The notes beneath the pieces were generated by a model. The model was not told the DNA's origin. It worked only from the letters and a program-made list of their open reading frames with translations, and made no database searches. Below, in pieces: positions 48,818 to 57,180 of a stretch of DNA of 64,000 nucleotides. The stretch is from MWBF01 sp040772005 (GTDB taxonomy: Bacteria > Chloroflexota > Anaerolineae > CG2-30-64-16), in the NCBI GenBank assembly GCA_040772005.1, contig JAXGYZ010000004.1, forward strand, positions 434,001 to 498,000. Direction: 5' to 3'. Position 1 is the stretch's first letter. Each line of letters begins with the position of its first letter. Position numbers and translations under genes: made by a program.

Positions 48818-50155
48818 TCACCCGCTCAGCCACCGCGCAATCTCCGCCTTGACCGCGGCCGCGTCCGCCGGCAGCTCCACCGGCGGGTTGCGGTGCCGTG
48901 CGACCACATCGGCCGGCGTCCCCTCGTGATAGCCCACCTTGAACTCGCTGAACTTGAGCCCGTGCGCGGTCGAGATGACCACGACGCGCTGCCCCGGCTG
49001 GATCGTGCCCGCGGCGGCCAGCTTGCGGGCGACCGCCAGCGCGACCCCCGTGTGCGGGTCGGTGTACAGCCCGGCCCGGTCGGCCAGCGCGGCCGCATCC
49101 GCCAACTCGTCTTCGTTCGCCTGTTCCACAACCCCGTCGAAGTCACGCAGCGCGCGGGCCGCCTTCTCGTAGCTGACCGGGTTGCCGATACGGATGGCGG
49201 ATGCAGCCGTCGCGCCTGCGGTCACCGGCTCCAGCCGGTCGAACCCGCGGCAGTAGGCCAGGTACAGCGGGTTGGCCCGCTGCGCCTGCGCAGCAACCAG
49301 CCGGGGCCGCCGGTCGATGACCCCCAGCTCCTGCGCCAGGGCCAGCCCCTTCGCCAGCGCGGAGATGTTGCCAAGGTTGCCGGAAGGCAGGATGATCCAA
49401 TCGGGGACCGTCCAGCCAAGCTGCTGGACGATCTCGATGCCGACCGTCTTCTGCCCCTCGACGCGCAGCGAGTTCATCGAGTTGGCGAGATAGATGGAGT
49501 TGTCGCGCGTCACTTCCTGCACGATGCGCATGCAGCCGTCGAAGTCGGTGTCCAACGCCAGCACGCGCGCGCCGTTGGCAATGGGCTGGATGAGCTGCGC
49601 GGTCGTGATCTTGCCCCTGGGCAGGAAGACCAGTGCAGGGATGCCCGCAGTCGCCGCATACGCGGCGAGCGCAGCGGAGGTGTCGCCGGTGGATGCACAC
49701 GCGACCGCCCGCACCGGGCAGCCCGTCCGCGCCATCATCTGGTTGACTGCGCTGACGAGCACCGTCATCCCCAGGTCCTTGAACGACCCGGTATGACTGA
49801 CCCCGCACTGCTTGACCCATAGCTCCGGCCCGACGCCCAACTCCCGGCCCAGCCGCGGAACGGGCAGCAGCGGCGTGTAGCCCTCGCCCAACGTAACGAT
49901 GTGCTCCGGGCTGACCTGCGGCAGCACCCATTCGCGCCTGGCCCAGACGCCGGAATGCACGTGGCCGCTCCCGATGGCCGAGCGCGCGGTGAACCGGTCG
50001 CGCCACGCCGCGCCGGACCCGGCCGCGGCGAGCGCGGACGTGTCATGCACGACTTCCAGCAGGCCGTCACACGCCGGGCAGCGATAGATCACGTCCAGAA
50101 CGTTATAGCGGCCGGGACAGCCGCGAATGCACTGATACCAGGCAGAGTAACTCAC
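48818..50155 (-). CDS. thrC: Threonine synthase
   Basis: A 445-residue PLP enzyme making threonine from O-phosphohomoserine. The N-terminus has a zinc-ribbon-like CIRGCPGRYNV ... CPACDG. The PLP lysine is in CGVSHTGSFKDLGM. The phosphate loop is PSGNLGNISALAKGLALA and ACASTGDTSAALAAYAA is the substrate loop. The zinc-ribbon form is common in archaea and deep-branching bacteria. GTG 50155, with GAGGTG upstream, is preferred; the frame runs open further. Confidence 0.9.
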   Translation of the reverse strand: MSYSAWYQCIRGCPGRYNVLDVIYRCPACDGLLEVVHDTSALAAAGSGAAWRDRFTARSAIGSGHVHSGVWARREWVLPQVSPEHIVTLGEGYTPLLPVPRLGRELGVGPELWVKQCGVSHTGSFKDLGMTVLVSAVNQMMARTGCPVRAVACASTGDTSAALAAYAATAGIPALVFLPRGKITTAQLIQPIANGARVLALDTDFDGCMRIVQEVTRDNSIYLANSMNSLRVEGQKTVGIEIVQQLGWTVPDWIILPSGNLGNISALAKGLALAQELGVIDRRPRLVAAQAQRANPLYLAYCRGFDRLEPVTAGATAASAIRIGNPVSYEKAARALRDFDGVVEQANEDELADAAALADRAGLYTDPHTGVALAVARKLAAAGTIQPGQRVVVISTAHGLKFSEFKVGYHEGTPADVVARHRNPPVELPADAAAVKAEIARWLSG

Positions 50156-50230
50156 AGACACCTCGCACGGGTGGGGTCGAACGTGCGGCAGTGTATCATC
50201 GCGCGCCCATTTGAGCAAAGCGCCCATGAG

Positions 50231-50308
50231 AAACCACGAAAGATGCGGAGCACACGGAAACCGAAGAGGATTTTATACTTCCGCGTGCTCCGCGTTTTCC
50301 GTGGTTCC
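50231..50308. repeat. Family A-like palindrome (AACCACG type)
   Basis: AAACCACGAAAGATGCGGAG left arm and CTCCGCGTTTTCCGTGGTT right arm around an A/T-rich loop. It lies in the 398-base gap between thrC and pirin, which holds only this, the next repeat and a promoter. Confidence 0.75.
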
Positions 50309-50497
50309 TTCCGTGTGGGGTGCGTTTCACGCTGGGGGCGCGGCCATCGCGGATACGCGAATGGCGCTGCGGCGCTGGGCACGGATACACGAATATCCCG
50401 CCGCGGCGCACACGATTCGCGTATTCGTGGCGCGCCAGCGCATTCGTTTATTCGCGATGGCCGCGTTCGCCCCCAGTATGAAACGCGCCCTTCCGTG
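50308..50497. repeat. Large inverted repeat (family H, copy 1)
   Basis: Arms of about 50 bases (50311-50366 and 50437-50497) match with few gaps: GCGTTTCACGCTGGGGGCG and the complement of CGCCCCCAGTATGAAACGC, then GCGGCCATCGCG / CGCGATGGCCGC. The centre is rich in CGAATA motifs. A smaller relative is at 57977-58079. Confidence 0.75.
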
Positions 50498-50507
50498 TGC
50501 CGTGCCT

Positions 50508-50536
50508 TTGCAGCAGGTGACGGAGTAGCGTAAAAT
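50508..50536 (+). promoter_or_regulatory. Promoter of the pirin gene
   Basis: TTGCAG (50508-50513), 17-base spacer, TAAAAT (50531-50536). AGGAGGG follows, and the ATG is at 50554, so the leader is very short. Confidence 0.6.
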
Positions 50537-50553
50537 CAGAGCAGGAGGGACGT

Positions 50554-51405
50554 ATGGCAGAACACATCCGGTCAGTCGTGACGACGATCATTCCGCAGAC
50601 AGTGATGGAGGGCGCGGGCGTGCGGCTCAAGCGCAGCTTCCCCTCACGCATCCTCGATTTCCCCGACCCGTTCCTGCTGTTCGACCACTTTGGGTCGGAC
50701 AATCCGGCAGATTACCTCGCCGGGTTCCCCATGCACCCGCACCGCGGCATCGAGACGGTCACGTACATGCTGGCCGGCGCGGTGGACCACAAGGACAGCC
50801 TGGGCAACGCAGGGACCATCTATACCGGCGATGTCCAGTGGATGAGCGCGGGCGGCGGCATCCTGCACGAGGAGATGCCCCAGCGCGGGGAGAACGACCG
50901 GATGGAAGGCTTCCAGCTCTGGGTGAACCTGCCCGCAGCCCTGAAGATGTCGCCCCCACGCTACCGGGAAATTACTGCCCGGATGATCCCCATCGTCGCC
51001 GGTCCCGGCGGCGTGACCGTCCGGGTCATCGCGGGCGAGTACACCGGCACGCGCGGCCCGGCCACCGAAATTGCTGCTGACCCGACCTATCTCGACGTCA
51101 CGGTGCCCGCGGGCGTCACCTTCACGGAACCCGTCGCCGCAGGACAGACCGCGCTGGCCTACATCTTCGAGGGTGCAGGCAGCTTCGGGGGCAGTGCGCC
51201 GCTGGCCGCCTACCGGTTCCTCGTGTTGAGCGACGGCGACGCGGTGCAGGTGCAGGCAGGTGCAGAGGGCGTCCGCTTCCTGCTGATGACGGGCCAGCCG
51301 ACCGGCGACCCCATCGTGCGCTACGGCCCGTTCGTGATGAACACGCGCGAGGAAATCCTGCAGGCGCTGGCCGACCTGCACGACGGGACGTTCGTCAAGA
51401 GTTGA
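50554..51405 (+). CDS. Pirin family protein
   Basis: A 283-residue bicupin. Metal-binding residues are in HPHRGIETVTYMLAGAVDH (HPH) and WMSAGGGILHEEMP (HxE). DPFLLFDHFG and LWVNLPAALKMSPPRY are family blocks. Bacterial pirins act as quercetin dioxygenases or as metabolic regulators of pyruvate use. GCAGGAGGGA precedes the ATG. Confidence 0.9.
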   Translation: MAEHIRSVVTTIIPQTVMEGAGVRLKRSFPSRILDFPDPFLLFDHFGSDNPADYLAGFPMHPHRGIETVTYMLAGAVDHKDSLGNAGTIYTGDVQWMSAGGGILHEEMPQRGENDRMEGFQLWVNLPAALKMSPPRYREITARMIPIVAGPGGVTVRVIAGEYTGTRGPATEIAADPTYLDVTVPAGVTFTEPVAAGQTALAYIFEGAGSFGGSAPLAAYRFLVLSDGDAVQVQAGAEGVRFLLMTGQPTGDPIVRYGPFVMNTREEILQALADLHDGTFVKS

Positions 51406-51462
51406 CGCTGATCTTCGGGTGTTAGTTGCTGTAGCTCGGTGTTCTCACGCGTAGGAAAACAG

Positions 51463-51942
51463 ATGACGGAGCCGACTTCGTTCACCCCCACTGACCTCGC
51501 CACGTATATCCGGGAATCCGGCATCGCCGCGGAGATCGTCCCGATGACGGTGGAGACGCCGACCGTGCCGGCGGCAGCCGCTGCGTTAGGCGTCACCGCC
51601 GCGCAGATCATCAAGTCGCTGCTGTTCATCGTGCGCGACACACCGTTGCTGGTCATCGCCTCAGGCGACGCGATCGTAGACCGCCGCGTGCTGGCCGAGC
51701 GGCATGGGGTGGGCAGGAAGCAGGTCAAGCTGGCCGACGCCGCGACCGTGCTCGCGCTCACCGGCTACCCGGTCGGCGGAGTGCCACCGTTCGGCCACCG
51801 CCAGCCCGTGCCGGTGCTGCTGGACAGGGCAATCCGCGGCTGGGACGTCATCTATGGCGGCGGCGGCGATGACCGGACGCTGCTGCGCGTGACGCCGGAC
51901 GAACTCGCGCGGGTGACGGCTGGGGAGTGGATTAACCTCTAA
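51463..51942 (+). CDS. YbaK/ProRS-associated aminoacyl-tRNA deacylase
   Basis: A 159-residue YbaK-fold protein hydrolysing mischarged tRNA (Cys-tRNA-Pro or similar). It has TVPAAAAALGVTAAQIIKSLLF, LLVIASGDAIVDRRVL and a closing VYGGG-like WDVIYGGGGDDRTLLRVTPDEL. A lysine of the ITKSL type is present in IIKSLL. ATG 51463 was taken; an upstream GTG at 51439 is in frame but has no ribosome site. Confidence 0.87.
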   Translation: MTEPTSFTPTDLATYIRESGIAAEIVPMTVETPTVPAAAAALGVTAAQIIKSLLFIVRDTPLLVIASGDAIVDRRVLAERHGVGRKQVKLADAATVLALTGYPVGGVPPFGHRQPVPVLLDRAIRGWDVIYGGGGDDRTLLRVTPDELARVTAGEWINL

Positions 51943-51980
51943 ACCACAAAACGTTGTGAACTTGTGCTCGTAAACGCCAC

Positions 51981-52029
51981 TTGACAAAACAATCCTTCTA
52001 ACTTACAGTATGTCTAGACTGGCTAGACA
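51981..52029 (+). promoter_or_regulatory. Promoter and palindromic operator of the Phd-VapC module
   Basis: TTGACA (51981-51986), 17-base spacer, TACAGT (52004-52009). Immediately downstream, where transcription would start, is the perfect palindrome TGTCTAG-ACTGG-CTAGACA (52011-52029). Antitoxins of the Phd family repress their own operon through such sites. Confidence 0.75.
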
Positions 52030-52040
52030 GGAGAGTAGTC

Positions 52041-52292
52041 ATGAAGGACTGGCAACTGCAAAATGCCAAGAACAAGTTGAGCGAAGTAGTGGATATAGCT
52101 TTGCGCGGTGAGCCGCAAGTCATCACCCGGCACGGGACACCGGTGGCTGTTGTGCTGTCTATAGTCGAGTACCGCCGCCTCACTGCCGCGCAGGGCAAGC
52201 TATCCGCTTTCTTCGCCGATTCACCGCTGGCAGGCGTCGAACTGGATCTGGATCGGGATCAAGCCCCGCCGCGGGAAGTGCTCGCGCTATGA
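52041..52292 (+). CDS. Phd/YefM-family antitoxin
   Basis: An 83-residue antitoxin. The N-terminal DNA-binding part is WQLQNAKNKLSEVVDIALRG, followed by PQVITRHGTPVAVVLSIVEYR, the Phd/YefM signature. The C-terminal half (ADSPLAGVELDLDRDQAPPR) should wrap the toxin. GGAGAG precedes the ATG. It overlaps the toxin gene by 4 bases (ATGA at 52289). Confidence 0.9.
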   Translation: MKDWQLQNAKNKLSEVVDIALRGEPQVITRHGTPVAVVLSIVEYRRLTAAQGKLSAFFADSPLAGVELDLDRDQAPPREVLAL

Positions 52293-52711
52293 AGTACCTG
52301 CTGGATACGTGCGTCATCTCGGAACTGATCCGCAAGCAGCCAGACCCACGCGTTGTCGCCTGGGTGGATAGTCTGCATGAGAGTGAAGCCTTTCTCAGCG
52401 CCATCACTGTCGGCGAGATTAAACGCGGCGTGGAGAGACTGCCCCAGTCCGATCGCCAGGCTGCAATACGCACCTGGCTGGAGCAGGAACTTCTGGTGCG
52501 ATTCCAGGGTCGTATCTTGCCGCTTGATGCCGCAGTGATGCTTGCCTGGGGCCAGCTTATGGCAGCCAGTGAGCAGACAGGGCGTCCGCTGCCCGCGTTC
52601 GACTCGCTGATCGCTGCGACTGCACTGAGTGGCGGATTGGTCGTGGCAACGCGCAACGTGGCCGATTTCGCAGGCACGGGCGTGTCGATCTTCGACCCCT
52701 GGTCGGCCTGA
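52289..52711 (+). CDS. vapC: VapC/FitB-type PIN-domain toxin
   Basis: A 140-residue PIN ribonuclease. Acidic active-site residues are Asp6 in YLLDTCVISEL, Glu in SAITVGEIKRGVE, Asp in AFDSLIAATAL and Asp in VATRNVADFAGTG. The FitB-like pattern (NP.. replaced by FDPWSA end) is typical when the partner is Phd-like. It would cleave tRNA or rRNA when freed from the antitoxin. All four acidic residues are intact. Confidence 0.9.
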   Translation: MKYLLDTCVISELIRKQPDPRVVAWVDSLHESEAFLSAITVGEIKRGVERLPQSDRQAAIRTWLEQELLVRFQGRILPLDAAVMLAWGQLMAASEQTGRPLPAFDSLIAATALSGGLVVATRNVADFAGTGVSIFDPWSA

Positions 52712-52741
52712 AATGGTGCGCAGCGTGAGAGGAGTGCCCAG

Positions 52742-53068
52742 GTGCAGTTAGCAGGGCTTGTGTTCGGACTGACAGCCTTCCTGAGCATCTGGCTCGGCCA
52801 TGTGGCCGTGCGCGAACTGGAGTACCGGCTGGCGTGGCTGCCCTGGCCGCTATTCCTCAGCGCGGGACTGGCTGCGCTGGCCGCGTCGTTCGCCGTGGAT
52901 GCGCGCCTGCTCAGCGGCAGCCTCGGCATCTTCGGCATCACGCTTCTGTGGGATGCGCTGGAATGCGTGCGCCAGCAGCGCCGCGTCGTGCGCGGCCATG
53001 CACCCGCCAACCCGCAGAATGCCCGTCACCGGCGGTTGCTCAAATCGCACACTGTAGGGATGCCATGA
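52742..53068 (+). CDS. DUF4491 small membrane protein, copy 1
   Basis: A 108-residue protein with three hydrophobic segments (LAGLVFGLTAFLSIWLG, WPLFLSAGLAALAASFAV, SLGIFGITLLWDALECV) and a basic tail. It parallels the next gene along its length and the DUF4491 family. GTG start with GAGAGGAG upstream. Function unknown. Confidence 0.75.
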   Translation: MQLAGLVFGLTAFLSIWLGHVAVRELEYRLAWLPWPLFLSAGLAALAASFAVDARLLSGSLGIFGITLLWDALECVRQQRRVVRGHAPANPQNARHRRLLKSHTVGMP

Positions 53069-53400
53069 ACTTCACCGGATTGCTTGCCGGCCTCGCTACG
53101 CTCATCCTGATCGGTTTGGGCTTCGCCTGGGTCATTCGGGTGGAGCGTCATCTCGGCTGGCAGTGGTGGCCCTATGTGATGGCAGCCGGCTTGCTCCTGC
53201 TGGTCATCTCGTTGTTCATGAGGAGCTTCTGGGGTTCCGTGCTGACCGGCATCCTCGGCGCATCACTGGTCTGGGGGAGCACGGAACTGCCGGAGCAGGC
53301 CGAGCGCGTGCGCAAGGGCTGGTTCAAATCCAATCCCAACCCCAAGTGCCTGCCCCCGCTGGCGGACCGGATCGAACGCTGGCCGCGACCCAGGCTGTAG
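53065..53400 (+). CDS. DUF4491 small membrane protein, copy 2
   Basis: A 111-residue DUF4491 protein. FTGLLAGLATLILIGLGFAW, a second helix (VMAAGLLLLVISLFM), a third (VLTGILGASLVWGS), then the family tail ERVRKGWFKSNP. It overlaps copy 1 by 4 bases (ATGA at 53065), so the tandem pair is translationally coupled. Possibly they form a hetero-oligomer. Function unknown. Confidence 0.85.
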   Translation: MNFTGLLAGLATLILIGLGFAWVIRVERHLGWQWWPYVMAAGLLLLVISLFMRSFWGSVLTGILGASLVWGSTELPEQAERVRKGWFKSNPNPKCLPPLADRIERWPRPRL

Positions 53401-53427
53401 ACATGGTCACCGGCTGTCTGATCGACA

Positions 53428-54609
53428 TCAAAACTCACCCTGCATGCTCTGGGCGTACCCCGTCAGTTCCACGTAGCCATATCCGCTGACCGACTGCTCC
53501 CCGCGCACGCCTTCCACGCGCACCGCGCCCTCCCAGTAACGGTAGGAGATGTCCATCTCCTGGTCGGCCAGCAGCGGCGTGACCTCTAGTCGCAACCCGG
53601 CGGACGGCACGGCGACCGTCCAGGCTGCGGGATAGACGCCGCCGCTGCGGGGACTGCGCCACTCGCCGGCGGGGGTGATGCTGAAGTCCTGCGGGCCGAG
53701 CGTGCGCGTGCTCCCATCCACGTCGATGAGCGTGCCGCTGGAGAAGGCATCCACGCTGCCGTCCGCACGGCGCAGCTGGAAGACCATCAGCTCGGTCTGG
53801 TCGTCCAGCTGGATGCTGAACCAGTCCCAGCCGACCTGCTCCGGACCGAGCGCGCTCGTGCTGAACTCGTGGTCCATCCACGCCAGTCCTGTCACGGCGA
53901 ACGTCTGCCCGCGCACGGTCACGCTGCCCTCCGCGGCGATGCGCGTCAGGCTGTAGTAGTACGAGGCATTGCCCGGCTCCGGCCCCTTGCGGCTGTAGCC
54001 CCGGTCGCCCTGCAAGGCCGGCGGTTTCCGGTTGAGCAGGGTCAGTTGCAGCGCAACATCTTCCGCGGCCGCAGTCAGGGCCACGGGGCCACCCGAACCC
54101 GTGGCCCCCTCGACCGACCAGTCCTCCAGCCACACGCGGTAGGGCTCAGCCTGCGCGCCCGCGATGCCGGCCGAGCCGCGCGCCAGCTTCTCGAAGGAGT
54201 GGTGTGTCCGCCCCGCAACATCGGTGAGCGCAAAGTGGGCCATGTAGACCTGCTCGGTGCCCCAATCGGACTCCCGCGCCGATCGCTCCGCCGGGGGCAG
54301 CAGCGCGCGGCGGAAGAAGGTGAGCTGGAAGCCGAAGTGCTCGCCCGTCTCCCCGGTCAGGTTGCCCGTGTAGTACCACCACTCGGTCTGGAAGTCGTCG
54401 TGCGGGCCGTGGTCAGCCGGAAAGACCAGGTCGCGCGGTCCCTCGGCGCGCGCAAAGCCCGTCGTATCTGCGGGCGGGGCGGCGGCCACCAGGCTCGCGC
54501 GCAGCGGCGCGGCCGTTCGCGGCCAGAAGAGCCAGGCTCCTATGACGACAGCTGCGATCACCAATCCGAAGAGCAGCGTAATCTTCAATCTTCCATCTTC
54601 AATCTTCAA
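53428..54609 (-). CDS. AttH/CrtC-type lipocalin-like secreted protein
   Basis: A 393-residue protein with an N-terminal membrane anchor (ITLLFGLVIAAVVIGAWLFW) and a double lipocalin-like domain. FPADHGPHDDFQTEWWYYTG, LTFFRRALLPP, TGLAWMDHEFSTSALGPEQV and YWEGAVRVEG are typical of AttH and carotenoid 1,2-hydratase relatives. It follows the permease and ATPase genes, so it is the AttH part of an AttEFGH-like operon, not a carotenoid gene. The TTG start (54609) and residues 2-10 lie within an ATCTTCAATC repeat; GAGGAG precedes it. Confidence 0.82.
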   Translation of the reverse strand: MKIEDGRLKITLLFGLVIAAVVIGAWLFWPRTAAPLRASLVAAAPPADTTGFARAEGPRDLVFPADHGPHDDFQTEWWYYTGNLTGETGEHFGFQLTFFRRALLPPAERSARESDWGTEQVYMAHFALTDVAGRTHHSFEKLARGSAGIAGAQAEPYRVWLEDWSVEGATGSGGPVALTAAAEDVALQLTLLNRKPPALQGDRGYSRKGPEPGNASYYYSLTRIAAEGSVTVRGQTFAVTGLAWMDHEFSTSALGPEQVGWDWFSIQLDDQTELMVFQLRRADGSVDAFSSGTLIDVDGSTRTLGPQDFSITPAGEWRSPRSGGVYPAAWTVAVPSAGLRLEVTPLLADQEMDISYRYWEGAVRVEGVRGEQSVSGYGYVELTGYAQSMQGEF

Positions 54610-54611
54610 TC
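54581..54611. repeat. Family J repeat at the attH-like start
   Basis: Tandem units of ATCTTCAATC with one variant (ATCTTCCATC). It forms the first ten codons of the AttH-like gene. A related run is inside iorA at 60083-60145. Confidence 0.75.
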
Positions 54612-54612
54612 G

Positions 54613-57180
54613 TCAGTCTCCTCGCAGCGCCTCGGCCGCAGCCATCCGGCCCATGCGGATCGCGGGATAGACGCCGGCCAGCAGCGCCGCAACGACGGCC
54701 AGTGCCAAAGCCTGGGCAAACACGAGCGGGTCCGCATAGAGCTGCATGGTCCAGCCGAACGAACGGCGGTTGATGATGAAGATCAGCACGACCGCCAGTG
54801 CAAACCCGGTCGGCATCGCCAGCAGCCCCGCGACCGCGCCCATCAGCCCCGTCTCCATCAGCACCAGCCCGCGGAACTGGCGCACGGTCAACCCGACCGC
54901 GCGCAGCACGCCGAACTCGCGCGCCCGCTCCAACTGCAAGGACAGAAGCGCGCTGAGCACGCCGATGAAGGCCACGATGGCAGCCAGCATCTGTAGCGCG
55001 CCGGTGATGGCGAACGCCCGGTCAAAGACAGCCAGCGCCTCTGCGCGCAACGCCGCATTGGGCCGTACCACAACTCCCTGAACATCGCTCAGCGCGTCGC
55101 GCAGGCCCGCCACCACCGCGTCCACGTCCGCGCCCGGCTCCACGACCAGCAAGGCCGCAGTCACGGTCGCGTCGTTCCAGTGCTGCCGGTACAGGTCCAG
55201 CGTCATCATGACCGCGCCCTGGCTGCTGGAATAATCGCGGTAGATGCCCGCAACCGGGAAGACCTGCGGCCCGGCGTCCGTGTAGAGCGTGACTGTCGCG
55301 CCGCGCGGCGGCAGGCCGAGCCGGTTGGCCAGCGGCTCGCTCGCCAGCACCGCGCCCGCCTTGACCGCCGCAGCCACTTCCGCCCGGCTCCCATCCGTGG
55401 ACACGAAGAGCCGCGGCCCGGTGAGGTCCTCGTCGGAAACCGCCGACACCAGGATCGCGCCGTCCGGCGACCCGACATCGACCGAGCGCAGGACATCCCA
55501 ACGAGCGACGCCCGGCCACCGGCTGGCAATCTCGACCACGCGCGGGTCCAGCGGCGCAGCAGAACGCGTCGCCGTAATCTGCGGCGCGGAGATGTACACA
55601 TCGCCCCACAGCGTCTGCCCCAGCCACGCGACCACCGTGCTGCGGAAACTGTCCACCATCAGGCCCACGCCGATGGTCACGGAGACGGCCACCATCAGCG
55701 CGGCGATGGCGACTGCGGTCCGGCTGAGCGCGCCCGCAACGCTGCGCGGGGCCATGCGCCCCAGCACCCCTGCGAGACGGCTGCCCACCGGCACGGCCAT
55801 GTGCATCACCGCCCACGTGAATGCGGGCGCGAGCAGCGCAAAACCGATGGTCAGCAGGAAGATGCCCGCAAAGCTGATAACCAGGTCGCGCGTCGGGATG
55901 ACGAGCAGCCCCGTGCCCGCCAGGATGCCCGCCAGGCCGGCCGCAGTGATGGCCGGCAGCGCACGCCGCGCCTTATCCTCCAGCCCGGAACGGGTGAGCG
56001 CCAGCCGGGGCGAGACCGTGGCGGCCTCCCATGCGGGCAGGGCCGTCGATGCGACGGTCGCAGCCACGCCGAGCAGAAAGCCCTTGAGCAGGCTGCCCGC
56101 GTCGATGGCCAGACCGCGCACGGTGACGACGAAATAGAGGTCGTTGATGGTCTGCGTGACCAGCCGCACCGCGCCCTGGCCAAGCAGGACGCCCAGCCCC
56201 AGCCCCAACAGCGACCCCAGCGTGCCGATGACCAGCGCCTCGCTGAGCACGAGACGGCCCACTTCGCCCTGCGTGACGCCGAGACAGCGCAGCGTGCCGA
56301 ACAGCGGGCGGCGCTGCACGACCGAGAAGGTCATGCTGTTGTAGATCAGGAACATGCCGACGACCAGCGCGAGCAGGCTCAGCGCGGTCAGGTTCGTTCG
56401 GAACGCGGCGGTCATCTGCTCGACCGCGCCGGAACGCGCACTCACGCGCACGAGCTGAACCCCCTGCGGCAGCCGCTCAGCCAGCGCGGCGACCGCCGCG
56501 TCGTCCGGCAGGATGGCGTCGATGTGGCTGAGCCAGCCGGTGCGGCCCAGCACTTCCTGTGCGGTCGCGACATCGGCCAGCACCGTGCCGTCCAGCGCGC
56601 GCCGCGCCAGCCCGTCCTCCGGCCGCAGCAATCCGGCAATGAAGCCGGTGGATTCCCGTCCGGACGCGTTGAGCCGCACCGGGTCGCCCAGCGCCAGCCC
56701 GTAGTCGTCGGCCAGGTCCTCGGAGATGAGCAGCGCGCCCGGCTGCGTCAGGAACGCGACGAGCTGCCCGATATCTGCCGGGTCGCCCACCGAAGCCGTC
56801 TGCGCCGGAGATGTGACAAGGTAGGAGCGGAAGGGCGCTTCAGCAAAGGGGTCCACGCCGAGCAGTTGCAGGGGACGGTCGCCCAGTTCCGGCGAAGCGA
56901 TGTAATCCGTCACGACCGGCGCGAGCGGCGCCTGCGTCACGGCCTTGAACTGCGCATAGATGGCCTCGTCGACGCCCTCCGGCCCGCCGACAATCTGGTG
57001 CGTGGCACGGCCCGCGATGGTGTCGGTGCTCAGGTCGAACGCGCGGGCCGCGGCGGCGTTAGCGAGGTCGATTGCGACCATGACCGAGACGCCGAGCGCA
57101 ATGCCCAGGATCATCAGGATAGACTGCCACGGGTGGCGCGCAAGGTAACGCCAGCCGACGTTGTAGAGCGTGCGATTCAT
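54613..57180 (-). CDS. ABC transporter permease, FtsX/MacB type (double FtsX)
   Basis: An 855-residue permease. N-terminal helix (WQSILMILGIALGVSVMVAI), a large external domain (residues 40-255), three helices with the FtsX motif (MFLIYNSMTFSVVQRRPLFGTLRCLGVT spans this), a second set of helices near 400-520, another external domain and a last trio ending IRMGRMAAAEALRGD. It couples ATP hydrolysis to release or extraction of lipid-linked or protein substrates, as in Att/Lol-type systems. The start overlaps the ATPase stop (ATGA at 57177). Confidence 0.88.
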   Translation of the reverse strand: MNRTLYNVGWRYLARHPWQSILMILGIALGVSVMVAIDLANAAAARAFDLSTDTIAGRATHQIVGGPEGVDEAIYAQFKAVTQAPLAPVVTDYIASPELGDRPLQLLGVDPFAEAPFRSYLVTSPAQTASVGDPADIGQLVAFLTQPGALLISEDLADDYGLALGDPVRLNASGRESTGFIAGLLRPEDGLARRALDGTVLADVATAQEVLGRTGWLSHIDAILPDDAAVAALAERLPQGVQLVRVSARSGAVEQMTAAFRTNLTALSLLALVVGMFLIYNSMTFSVVQRRPLFGTLRCLGVTQGEVGRLVLSEALVIGTLGSLLGLGLGVLLGQGAVRLVTQTINDLYFVVTVRGLAIDAGSLLKGFLLGVAATVASTALPAWEAATVSPRLALTRSGLEDKARRALPAITAAGLAGILAGTGLLVIPTRDLVISFAGIFLLTIGFALLAPAFTWAVMHMAVPVGSRLAGVLGRMAPRSVAGALSRTAVAIAALMVAVSVTIGVGLMVDSFRSTVVAWLGQTLWGDVYISAPQITATRSAAPLDPRVVEIASRWPGVARWDVLRSVDVGSPDGAILVSAVSDEDLTGPRLFVSTDGSRAEVAAAVKAGAVLASEPLANRLGLPPRGATVTLYTDAGPQVFPVAGIYRDYSSSQGAVMMTLDLYRQHWNDATVTAALLVVEPGADVDAVVAGLRDALSDVQGVVVRPNAALRAEALAVFDRAFAITGALQMLAAIVAFIGVLSALLSLQLERAREFGVLRAVGLTVRQFRGLVLMETGLMGAVAGLLAMPTGFALAVVLIFIINRRSFGWTMQLYADPLVFAQALALAVVAALLAGVYPAIRMGRMAAAEALRGD

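Noticed and set aside
53322..53345. tRNA T-arm-like GGTTCAAATCC sequence
   Set aside because: It lies inside the second DUF4491 gene and no cloverleaf can be built around it.
53428..54609. Carotenoid 1,2-hydratase (CrtC)
   Set aside because: The fold is shared, but the gene follows an ABC ATPase and FtsX permease, as in AttEFGH, and no carotenoid gene is nearby.
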